DNA of 51,780 nucleotides, taken from an uncultured Acidocella sp. (GTDB lineage Bacteria; Pseudomonadota; Alphaproteobacteria; Acetobacterales; Acetobacteraceae). A model generated the notes under the pieces. It was not told the origin of the DNA. It searched no databases and worked only from the letters and a program-made list of their open reading frames with translations. The stretch is taken from positions 1 through 51,780 of the forward strand of contig NZ_CAMIIE010000025.1 of the NCBI RefSeq assembly GCF_946222605.1, read 5' to 3'. How positions within the stretch are numbered: position 1 is the first letter of the stretch; every line of letters starts with the position of its first letter. Below, piece by piece: positions 41,058-48,119 of this stretch. Made by a program: the position numbers and the translations under genes.

Positions 41058-42307
41058 CAAGCGGTGGCCCGCGCCGTGACGATCTGCTGCACGATGAAGG
41101 CCGCATCCCGCGCCACGCCGGAGAAGCGCCCCGAGCCCCATGTATGCAGCCAGGGCAAGCCAAGGAAATACAGCCCTGGCTGGGCGGTGACCCCGCGCTG
41201 ATGCGCCGGGCGCCCGGCGCCGTTAAATACCGGTGCGTCCAGCCAGCCGAAGTCAGGCTTGAAGCCGATGCACCAGATGATCGCGGCGAGCCGGCCGACC
41301 TCAAGCGCCTCCGGCTCCACCTGCGGGTGCCAGACCGGCTGGTAAGTAGATGGTGGCGGCGCTTCGATCTTTTGCGTGACGATGAACTTATCGATCGCGG
41401 CGTTAATGGAATTGTAGGTGGCATCCGCCGCGTCCAGCGCCTCGGTCAGCCCTGGCTTGAAACGCAGCGCTCCATCCACGAAACCCTCCAACGCGCCGTA
41501 GAGCTGCATGCCCTCGGCTGCGAATTTGCGCAGATCGATATCCCGCCCGCCATCGCGCCCGGTAACATAATGGTTGGTGTTGTCGCGTACGCCTTCGCGC
41601 AGCGGATGCTCCTCCACCGACATTTCATAATAGCCCATATCGGCCAGCCAGGCGACGACATCGCGGCCGCGATAGAAGCGCGCGCAGCGCGGCGCATTGC
41701 CGACCGCGAGATGCACGCGCTTTCCTGCCAGATGCAGATCCTCCGCGATCTGCGCACCAGACTGGCCGGAACCGACCACCAGCACCTCGCCCTCCGGAAG
41801 CTGGGCGGCATTACGGTAATCCGCCGACTGGATCTGAAAAATCCCCGCCGGCAGTCGTTCCGCGAAACGCGGGATGATCGGCTCGCGGTAGCCCCCACTG
41901 GCCACGATCACCTGGCGCGCCGCAAAGCGTCCCTCCGAAGTGACAATCTCGAACCCGCCTTGCGCGCGCGGCGCCACGCGTGTCACCTCCACCCCTTCAC
42001 GCAGGGGTGGATCGAGCTTTTCCCTAAATTTTTCAAGATATTCTATGATTTCGGACTTGCGCATGAAGCCGTCCGGATCAGCCCCCTCATAGGCATGCCC
42101 CGGCAGCTGACATTGCCAGTTGGGGGTGACGAGACAGAAATTATCCCATCGCTGCGCGCGCCAAGCCTCCATGGCCTGCCCGCGCTCGAAGACGATATGT
42201 GAAATCCTGTGCTTTTTCAGATAATAGCTGGCGGAGAGCCCCGCCTGGCCGCCACCAATAACCGCGACCTCGATTTCATGCGGCTTATACTCCGTCATGT
42301 TCATCAT
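41057..42307 (-). CDS. nitH: MSMEG_0569-family flavin-dependent monooxygenase (NitH)
   Basis: A 416-residue FAD/NADPH oxidoreductase. The N-terminal dinucleotide fold reads V-I-G-G-G-Q-A-G-L-S-A-S-Y-Y-L, the second NADPH-binding site V-V-G-S-G-Q-S-G-A-Q-I-A-E-D. The C-terminal part has a conserved L-G-L-P-W-L-H-T-W-G-S-G-R-F. It resembles group B flavoprotein monooxygenases. It belongs to the Nit1C set and probably oxidises an intermediate made by the nitrilase or radical-SAM enzymes, but the substrate is not established. ATGA overlap with the upstream gene. Confidence 0.9.
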   Translation of the reverse strand: MMNMTEYKPHEIEVAVIGGGQAGLSASYYLKKHRISHIVFERGQAMEAWRAQRWDNFCLVTPNWQCQLPGHAYEGADPDGFMRKSEIIEYLEKFREKLDPPLREGVEVTRVAPRAQGGFEIVTSEGRFAARQVIVASGGYREPIIPRFAERLPAGIFQIQSADYRNAAQLPEGEVLVVGSGQSGAQIAEDLHLAGKRVHLAVGNAPRCARFYRGRDVVAWLADMGYYEMSVEEHPLREGVRDNTNHYVTGRDGGRDIDLRKFAAEGMQLYGALEGFVDGALRFKPGLTEALDAADATYNSINAAIDKFIVTQKIEAPPPSTYQPVWHPQVEPEALEVGRLAAIIWCIGFKPDFGWLDAPVFNGAGRPAHQRGVTAQPGLYFLGLPWLHTWGSGRFSGVARDAAFIVQQIVTARATA

Positions 42308-42597
42308 CCTCTATCCAGAAATTGCCGCACGCGCACCAGCGCATCTGGCATCGTTTCAAAATTTTTTGCATTCGCCTGCAGCCTTTGCAGCTGCCCGAGG
42401 GCACGGCTGCACGGAAACCCGTATTTCGCCTGCACCCGGGCCGAGGCTTTGCGCAACGCGCCCTCGGCCAGCGCCATGAACTCAGGCAACTGGTAGGCTG
42501 TACCTTCCGCCAAAACCTCACGCACGATCAGCGAGGGGGAATAGCAACGCTCCTCGCGCCCATCCGGCCAGGAAATATCGAACCACATCTCAGGCAT
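42304..42597 (-). CDS. nitG: MSMEG_0570-family nitrogen starvation response protein (NitG)
   Basis: A 97-residue protein typical in size of the family. The first 30 residues give F-D-I-S-W-P-D-G-R-E-E-R-C-Y-S-P-S, then a helical segment with Y-G-F-P-C-S-R-A-L-G-Q-L. No catalytic motif is known. It is co-conserved with the nitrilase cluster and with cyanobacterial nitrogen-starvation-induced genes. It overlaps both neighbours by a few bases. Confidence 0.88.
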   Translation of the reverse strand: MPEMWFDISWPDGREERCYSPSLIVREVLAEGTAYQLPEFMALAEGALRKASARVQAKYGFPCSRALGQLQRLQANAKNFETMPDALVRVRQFLDRG

Positions 42598-43720
42598 GAG
42601 CCGCCTCTCTTTGCTGTTGATAAAGTGGCAGATGCGCGGCCGCTACATCCGCCCAACGCCAGCGCGCCGCTACCGAAAGCCCACGCGGGCGCAATGATGC
42701 GGCGTTTTCCAAGGCGAACTTCAAAGCGGCTCCGATATCGCCGGCATCGCACCAGGCTGCATCACCATCCGCCAGATATTCCATAAACGGTGCGCAACGC
42801 GGCACCACAGCCGGCGTGCCGCTCGCCATCGCCTCCAGCACCGCCAGGCCGAAACCTTCATGCAAGGAGGGAAAGGCCAACACATCCGCCAGACGATACA
42901 AAGCCGGAATCTCCGCTTGAGCTATTTTCCCCAGTACGCATATCACGCCCTCCGGCAGCCCGCTTTGGACCAGGGCGGCGAAAAATTCGTGTTGATAGAC
43001 GCTGTGATCCAACAGGCTCGCCTCACCGGCGATGAGCAGCACTGCTTGCGGATAAGTGCGGCGCAGCGCCAGAAACCCTTGCAAAATCCCGAGCGTGTTC
43101 TTGCGCTTTTCGATGCCGCCCAAGCTCAACACCACCGGGCCGCCACTTAAGTTCAGCCGTTCACGCAGCCCGGCATCGTTCTCATCTGGCGAGGGCGAGA
43201 AACGTGCCGTATCCACCCCATTGCCAACCAGTGTGGCCCCGTGCCCAAACGCTTCCAGCAAAGCCGCCTGCCCAGACCGGCTCACCGCAAATAATCCACG
43301 CGCTGCAATCACGCCGCGCGCCTGCAAAGCCGTCAACTCGGCATCGGCAAACGCATCCAGATGATGCACGGTGCGCAAATAGCCCCCAATCCGCCCCACC
43401 TCGCAAAGATCCGCGAGAGCATTCGCCGAAATTGAGTCCTGCGCGTGAAACACGTCAAAGCGTTCGCACAAAGACGGCGTAAACAGCACTCCCAACTCGC
43501 CCCGCCGCAGCGCGACCAAAGCCCGTACATCGCGCGGCGCCGGTGCCGCCGCCCAGGGTCGCACTTCGCAGGCTGCGTCGCGATAAAACCCCAACCCCAC
43601 CGTGTCCGGTGCAAACAGCGTTGGCTCATGGCCCTGTGCCGCCAGCGCCTCGCACAGCTCCAGCGCATGCACCACCCCGCCGCGCGGATTGGTGGAATGG
43701 GCGAGCATGGCGATCCTCAT
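42590..43720 (-). CDS. MSMEG_0565-family glycosyltransferase
   Basis: A 376-residue GT4/GT-B enzyme. The N-terminal domain starts M-R-I-A-M-L-A-H-S-T-N-P-R-G-G-V-V-H-A-L-E-L. The C-terminal donor site has V-V-L-S-L-G-G-I-E-x-R-K-N and the retaining motif P-S-L-H-E-G-F-G-L-A-V-L-E-A-M-A-S-G-T-P, with the catalytic E-x7-E pair. The start is ATG 43720, ATGA overlap with the AIRS gene. Family members occur only with this nitrilase cluster, which suggests that the pathway product is glycosylated or bears a sugar. Acceptor and donor are unknown. Confidence 0.88.
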   Translation of the reverse strand: MRIAMLAHSTNPRGGVVHALELCEALAAQGHEPTLFAPDTVGLGFYRDAACEVRPWAAAPAPRDVRALVALRRGELGVLFTPSLCERFDVFHAQDSISANALADLCEVGRIGGYLRTVHHLDAFADAELTALQARGVIAARGLFAVSRSGQAALLEAFGHGATLVGNGVDTARFSPSPDENDAGLRERLNLSGGPVVLSLGGIEKRKNTLGILQGFLALRRTYPQAVLLIAGEASLLDHSVYQHEFFAALVQSGLPEGVICVLGKIAQAEIPALYRLADVLAFPSLHEGFGLAVLEAMASGTPAVVPRCAPFMEYLADGDAAWCDAGDIGAALKFALENAASLRPRGLSVAARWRWADVAAAHLPLYQQQREAAHA

Positions 43721-44661
43721 ACCGCGCATCCCATCAATGCCTGGCTGCCAAAATCCCAGATCTCCTCTTGCTGAGCACCGTCATCAAGAAGGATTTTGCC
43801 ATGCGCCTCCACAGCCCCAATCACCGCCGCGCCAATATCCCGCGCCGCAAAGTGCGCCAGCACCGCATCAGCATTCTCCGGCGTTGCAGTCAGCAAATAA
43901 CCGTAACTGGGAAAGCTTTTCAGCCAGCGCTCCAGCGTCACTTCAGCGGGCTTTGGCACCAGCAGCGGGTTAATCCGCATACCAACCCCTGAGCATTCCG
44001 CGAACATCGCCGTCGTGCCCACCAGCCCAGCCTGACTGATATCCTTCGCCGCACGGCACAGCCCGGCCTCTGCCAAGTTCGGCAAAATCTCCAAATCCCC
44101 GCGCAGTCGCTCAGGCAGGGCCTCCAGTGCGGCCTGGAAATTATCGAACACCGGCCGGTAGGCGCCGCGCAGATCAATCGCCGCGATCAGCACTTCCCCC
44201 GGCTGAGCGGCAAAAGAGCTGAGCAGTTTTTTTGCCCGCCCCACCACAGAGACCGCCAACTGCCCCTGCGCGCTGCGGAAATTGCTGTGCCCTCCAGCTA
44301 CCTTTACCCCGTAGGCCGATGCCGCCGCCGCCATGCCCGCCAGTACCGGCTCCGCCCCCGCCTCACCCTTCGCCCAGATCGCATCCGCCACCGCGATGGC
44401 GCGCCCGCCCATCGCCGCGATATCCGAGAGATTGACCATCACCCCGCACCAGCCGGCGAACCACGGATCTGCCTCCACAAACTGCGCGATGAACCCCTCA
44501 ATTGCGAAGAGCAGATAGCCATCTCCATCCGGTATCGCCGCACAATCATCGCCCAGCCCCGGCGCCTGAGCGCCGAGCAACGCGTTCACCGCCGCCACAT
44601 CGCGCTTCGCCGCCAGCCCGGCATGGGCACGCAAAGCGCTGGCAAGGGCGGTGAGGCTCAT
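43717..44661 (-). CDS. nitF: Sll0787-family AIR synthase-like ATP-binding protein (NitF)
   Basis: A 314-residue member of the PurM/ThiL/HypE/SelD superfamily. It has G-L-G-D-D-C-A-A-I (about 35-43), G-V-M-V-N-L-S-D-I-A-A-M-G-G-R (about 73-87), and V-A-G-G-H-S, followed by the typical K-D-I-S-Q-A-G-L-V-G-T motif late in the domain. Superfamily members phosphorylate or activate substrates with ATP. In Nit1C it presumably handles an intermediate whose chemistry is not known. ATGA overlaps on both sides. Confidence 0.9.
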   Translation of the reverse strand: MSLTALASALRAHAGLAAKRDVAAVNALLGAQAPGLGDDCAAIPDGDGYLLFAIEGFIAQFVEADPWFAGWCGVMVNLSDIAAMGGRAIAVADAIWAKGEAGAEPVLAGMAAAASAYGVKVAGGHSNFRSAQGQLAVSVVGRAKKLLSSFAAQPGEVLIAAIDLRGAYRPVFDNFQAALEALPERLRGDLEILPNLAEAGLCRAAKDISQAGLVGTTAMFAECSGVGMRINPLLVPKPAEVTLERWLKSFPSYGYLLTATPENADAVLAHFAARDIGAAVIGAVEAHGKILLDDGAQQEEIWDFGSQALMGCAV

Positions 44662-45197
44662 GCCGCCTGCCTCGCCAAAGCGCGAAAGCCCAATGCGGGA
44701 TCACGGATTTCCGGGTAGGTGGCTAGATCCGCCTGCATCAGCGCGTGGGGACGAGCATGCAGCTCCACTTTCTCCAGAACCTGCCAGTTCAAACGCTGAA
44801 ACATCCGTACATTCTGCGCCTGCACATGCGCCAAAAACCGCGTCGCCCCGCGTCCATGTGCGGTGCCGACGGCAAGCCGGATCAACGCCGCCCCCAACGC
44901 CCCGGCCCGGCGAAATTCCGGCGCCACCGCCAGCCGCGAGCCCCACCACAGCCCTGGCTCCGCCTCATGAATCCGCACCGTCCCCGCCACCTCCCCCGCC
45001 GCGACACCGAGCAACGAGACGGCAACCAGAGGGATGGCCACTTCATCGATCGCATCGCGATCATGGTGTTGAAAAATCCCTTGTTCAACGCAGAAAACCT
45101 GGCGCCGCAGCGCCGCCGCCGCACGGAATTCCCAGGCGTCGGAGGCTGCCTTTACCTGATATTCACTGGGTAGAAACGCACGAAAGAGCTCGTACAT
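44658..45197 (-). CDS. nitE: MSMEG_0567/Sll0786-family GNAT N-acetyltransferase (NitE)
   Basis: A 179-residue GNAT protein. The N-terminus has L-R-R-Q-V-F-C-V-E-Q-G-I-F, like N-acyl amino acid synthase-type GNATs. The acetyl-CoA loop region is L-A-V-A-P-E-F-R-R-A-G-A-L-G-A-A-L. A final strand includes V-Q-A-Q-N-V-R-M-F-Q-R-L-N-W. In some bacteria this domain is fused to the AIRS protein (MSMEG_0567); here it is separate. ATG 45197 gives a one-base overlap with the radical-SAM stop. Confidence 0.88.
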   Translation of the reverse strand: MYELFRAFLPSEYQVKAASDAWEFRAAAALRRQVFCVEQGIFQHHDRDAIDEVAIPLVAVSLLGVAAGEVAGTVRIHEAEPGLWWGSRLAVAPEFRRAGALGAALIRLAVGTAHGRGATRFLAHVQAQNVRMFQRLNWQVLEKVELHARPHALMQADLATYPEIRDPALGFRALARQAA

Positions 45198-46303
45198 CAC
45201 AGCCTCCGTTCGTAAGCAGACAGCGCCGAACAAGCGCCGCACTTCCCGCAGCCCGCCTTGATCTCCTCCGCCGCCAACCCGCCTTTACGGATCATATCAG
45301 CCAACGGCTCCAATACCGAACGCATAAATTCCGGCGTCGGCGCGGGATGATTGGCAAGTGCCGTGCCCGAAACCGGCACGAAGGGCACCACAAACGGATA
45401 AACCCCCATCGCCACCAGCCGCTCGGACATTTCCAAAATCGCTTCGCGACTATCCCCCAGCCCGGCCAGGATGTAGGTGGAAACCTGGCCGCGCCCGAAC
45501 ACCGGCACCGCTGCGTCAAACGCCGAGAAATAGCGCGAGAGCGACACTTGTGCCTTACCTGGCATAATCCGCGCCCGCACCTCAGGTGTTACCGCCTCCA
45601 GATGCATCCCCAGCGCATCCGCCCCCGCATCCTTCAGCCGGGCAAACCAAAGATCCTCATCCGGTGGCTCGCATTGCACCTGGATCGGTAGATCCACCGC
45701 CGCCTTCACCGCCGCCGCGCTTTCGGCCAAAATTGCCGCCCCACGATCCTTGCCCGGCGGGGTACCGGTGGTCATCACCATATGCTTCACCCCGTCAAGC
45801 GCCACCGCCGCCTTCGCCACTTCGGCGAGCTGCGCCGGGGTTTTGCGCTCGATGGTTCGCCCCGCCGCCAGTGATGCGCCGATGGCACAGAATTGGCAGC
45901 TTTTCTCCGCACTCACGTAGCGTACGCAGCTTTGCAGCACCGTGGTGGCCAGCACATCCTGCCCGTGCAGCACGGCGATTTTCGAGTAAGCAACACCATC
46001 CTGCGTGCTCAACCCATAGAAGCGCGGCTGCTTGGGCAAGCGCACCAGCCCCGCCACCTCGCCATCCCGGCGCAGCACCGCATTGCCGAATTCATCTGGG
46101 GTTTCCAGTAGAAACGGGCTTTGCGCGGCAGGTGCGGTATGCACCGGCACCATCACCGTCATACCGCCCAGCATCATCGCCTTATGGTCGGTCGGCCCCG
46201 CCCCGCCTTTGCGGCTGGCCAATCCGGTTTCAACCCCTTGCAGCCGCACGCCACGACTTTGCAGATCGGTGATCAGTGCTGCTTCAAATCTCTGTGTCAG
46301 CAT
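45197..46303 (-). CDS. nitD: MSMEG_0568-family radical SAM enzyme (NitD)
   Basis: A 368-residue radical SAM protein with an unusual cluster motif: Cys126, Cys136 and Cys139 (C-x9-C-x2-C, in S-C-V-R-Y-V-S-A-E-K-S-C-Q-F-C-A), not the common C-x3-C-x2-C. Downstream are M-T-T-G-T-P-P-G (SAM-binding GGE-like region) and G-M-H-L-E-A-V-T-P. The C-terminus carries C-G-K-C-G-A-C, three Cys that could hold a second cluster. It overlaps the nitrilase gene by 20 bases. The reaction is unknown, although the gene is required in the cluster's proposed cyanide/nitrile metabolism elsewhere. Confidence 0.9.
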   Translation of the reverse strand: MLTQRFEAALITDLQSRGVRLQGVETGLASRKGGAGPTDHKAMMLGGMTVMVPVHTAPAAQSPFLLETPDEFGNAVLRRDGEVAGLVRLPKQPRFYGLSTQDGVAYSKIAVLHGQDVLATTVLQSCVRYVSAEKSCQFCAIGASLAAGRTIERKTPAQLAEVAKAAVALDGVKHMVMTTGTPPGKDRGAAILAESAAAVKAAVDLPIQVQCEPPDEDLWFARLKDAGADALGMHLEAVTPEVRARIMPGKAQVSLSRYFSAFDAAVPVFGRGQVSTYILAGLGDSREAILEMSERLVAMGVYPFVVPFVPVSGTALANHPAPTPEFMRSVLEPLADMIRKGGLAAEEIKAGCGKCGACSALSAYERRL

Positions 46304-47270
46304 GGTCTTGGCTCCAAGGTTCGGGGGTGAAAGGCTGCACCGGACGCATCGGCACCGCCGGGCGATTATCCAAATTGAGACTCAGTAGCTCCGGCCTGGC
46401 ATAATGGCCGATGCTGTCCATCATCCGCTTGCGCTTGAGGATCAGCCCGAGATCGAGATCCGCGACCAGGATGCCTTCATTGCTGGTGAGCGGCGGCACC
46501 GCATGTCGGCCTTCGGGGGTAATGATTGCGGTCATGCAGCCGCCGCGCAAAGCCGGGCGCAGCGCCTCGTTGGGACAGAGTTTTTGCACCTGCGCGTCGG
46601 TCAGCCAGCCAGTGGCGTTGACCACGAAGCAGCCGCTCTCCAGCGCGTGATGGCGGATCGTCACCTCGATCTGCTCGGCGAAAATATCGCCGACCAGCGC
46701 GCCTGGAAATTGTGCAGCGTGGATTTCCTCATGCTGGGCCATCAGCGCATAGCGCGCCAACGGATTATAATGCTCCCAGCAGGCCAACGCGCCGATGCGT
46801 CCAACCGCACTTGGTACCACCCGCAGCCCGGCGCCGTCGCCCTGGCCCCAGATCATCCGCTCATGAAAGGTCGGGGTGATCTTGCGGCGTTTGAGCAGCA
46901 GCGTGCCATCCGCATCGAAGATCAACTGGGCGTTGTAGAGTGTGCCATGGGCACGCTCATTCACGCCTAGCACAATCACCATGCGGTATTTGCCCGCCGC
47001 CTCGGCGATGGCCTGCGTCACCGGTCCCGGTACCACCACCGCTTGTTCGTAAAGCTTCAAATGCGACGCGCCGGTTTTCACCGGCGGGTCGATAAAGGAA
47101 AAATACGGATACCAGGGCAGGAAGGTTTCGGGGAAGGTGATGAACTCCACCCCCTTCCCCGCCGCCTCCTCCAGTGCCGCCAGCACGCGCGTCAGCGTGC
47201 CGCCGGGCTGCTCCAAATCCGGGGCGATCTGTACGGCGGCGGCGCGCAATGACGTGCGGGGCTGCATCAT
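46284..47270 (-). CDS. nitC: Nit6803-type nitrilase (NitC)
   Basis: A 328-residue carbon-nitrogen hydrolase, starting MMQPRTSLRAAAVQ. The triad is Glu48 (T-F-P-E-T-F), Lys130 (K-R-R-K-I-T-P-T) and Cys164 (A-C-W-E-H-Y-N-P), each exactly five residues before its counterpart in Synechocystis Nit6803 (53, 135, 169). It hydrolyses nitriles to carboxylate and ammonia and forms helical oligomers. Y-P-Y-F-S-F and the C-W-E-H-Y-N-P block are characteristic of this clade. It starts four bases after the MSMEG_0572-type gene. In Nit1C bacteria this gene is essential for using cyanide as nitrogen source, though the true physiological nitrile is debated. Confidence 0.95.
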   Translation of the reverse strand: MMQPRTSLRAAAVQIAPDLEQPGGTLTRVLAALEEAAGKGVEFITFPETFLPWYPYFSFIDPPVKTGASHLKLYEQAVVVPGPVTQAIAEAAGKYRMVIVLGVNERAHGTLYNAQLIFDADGTLLLKRRKITPTFHERMIWGQGDGAGLRVVPSAVGRIGALACWEHYNPLARYALMAQHEEIHAAQFPGALVGDIFAEQIEVTIRHHALESGCFVVNATGWLTDAQVQKLCPNEALRPALRGGCMTAIITPEGRHAVPPLTSNEGILVADLDLGLILKRKRMMDSIGHYARPELLSLNLDNRPAVPMRPVQPFTPEPWSQDHADTEI

Positions 47271-47274
47271 GCCC

Positions 47275-47757
47275 TCACAACGTCCAGGTATCGAGGATGA
47301 AGGCGTTATCCTTCCGGTGCAGCAGGATGAGATCCAGCACATCGGTTGGATTGATCGGCCGGATACCGGGGATCAGGGAGGGCTCGCCATGGCCATAGAG
47401 TGCCTGCAGCGCGAAGCGGCAGGCATACACCTTGCCGCCCTCTTCCATGAATTTGACAATCTGCTTGTTGAAATTCTGGTGGCCGGGGAAGGCCTCATCG
47501 CCCAGCTTGGGAAAGCCGCGCTGCACGCCAAGTGTCACACCCGGGCCGTAGAGCAGCACCGAGGTTTCGAAGCCCTTGCGCTGCAGGCGGGTGGCCTGGA
47601 GCAGATTGACGAAGCCGATAGAACCCTCGAACGCCACGGTGTGAAAGGTGACCAGCGCCCTTTCGCCAGGTGCCGCCTTTACGTCCTCGAACACCTTTTC
47701 TTCGTAATCGACATAGAACTCGCCGCTCTGATGCGCGGGGGCGGTAACGGTGGGCAT
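47275..47757 (-). CDS. nitB: MSMEG_0572/Sll0783-family nitrogen starvation response protein (NitB)
   Basis: A 160-residue first gene of the operon. ATG 47757 has GGAG eight bases upstream; an in-frame GTG at 47766 is too close to that site. It contains G-E-F-Y-V-D-Y-E-E-K-V-F-E, a DsrE-like alpha/beta core (L-L-Q-A-T-R-L-Q-R-K-G-F-E-T-S-V-L-L-Y-G-P-G-V) and a conserved Cys in V-Y-A-C-R-F-A. The cyanobacterial homologue sll0783 is strongly induced by nitrogen limitation and affects polyhydroxybutyrate accumulation. The molecular activity is unknown. Confidence 0.92.
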   Translation of the reverse strand: MPTVTAPAHQSGEFYVDYEEKVFEDVKAAPGERALVTFHTVAFEGSIGFVNLLQATRLQRKGFETSVLLYGPGVTLGVQRGFPKLGDEAFPGHQNFNKQIVKFMEEGGKVYACRFALQALYGHGEPSLIPGIRPINPTDVLDLILLHRKDNAFILDTWTL

Positions 47758-47810
47758 AGGGAACACTCCTTGGCTGTTGGCCCCCCTGACCCGGGGGACA
47801 AAACCTCTTC

Positions 47811-47826
47811 AGCAAGTGCCGTGCCA
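47811..47826 (-). promoter_or_regulatory. Sigma-54 (RpoN) promoter of the nitrilase operon
   Basis: On the minus strand the sequence is TGGCACGGCACTTGCT, a full match to the sigma-54 consensus TGGCACG-N4-TTGCW, with GG at -24 and GC at -12 separated by exactly 10 bases. Transcription would start near 47800, leaving a leader of about 43 bases before the first gene, with a C5/G5 hairpin in it. Sigma-54 promoters need an AAA+ activator bound upstream. This ties the cluster to nitrogen control. Confidence 0.85.
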
Positions 47827-47850
47827 AATGACTGGTTCGAAATACGACGC

Positions 47851-47918
47851 ATTGAATCTATTCAATTTACTTCTTTAATTACAGTCATTTTATATTTGAA
47901 TGCATATATTGAATGCAT
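47851..47918. promoter_or_regulatory. ATTGAAT/ATTCAAT repeats upstream of the sigma-54 promoter
   Basis: ATTGAAT is at 47851-47857 and 47908-47914, ATTCAAT at 47860-47866, and a one-mismatch copy (TTTGAAT) at 47895-47901. The last two ATTGAAT-type copies form a 10-bp direct repeat TTGAATGCAT at 47896-47905 and 47909-47918. Relative to the predicted start site these lie about 50-118 bp upstream, the usual range for activator sites. The remaining gene-free bases of the 47758-48107 region are AT-rich with no other structure that I can see. Confidence 0.65.
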
Positions 47919-48050
47919 TTTATGCGGGCAGATCAGCGCCCACACTTTGAAGCTTCGCTTATTTAAACGGCAAAATTCCAGAAAAATCCGATATGCTTTG
48001 TTAAAAATTTGTTCATGCCGCCTCAGACGCAATGCAACAAGATCCTGTCA

Positions 48051-48119
48051 ATTGACTTTCTCGCGCTAAAATTCCATGCTTCCATCGAGATTGACTGGAT
48101 AACTGGAATGATTGACTGG
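48051..48119. promoter_or_regulatory. ATTGACT(GG) direct repeats overlapping the MocR start
   Basis: ATTGACT occurs at 48051-48057. ATTGACTGG occurs at 48090-48098 and 48111-48119, the latter two 21 bp apart, the same spacing as the ATTCAAT triplet at 39268-39316. The second copy lies inside the first codons of the regulator gene. Direct repeats two helical turns apart over the start are what an autoregulated MocR protein might use. Confidence 0.5.
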
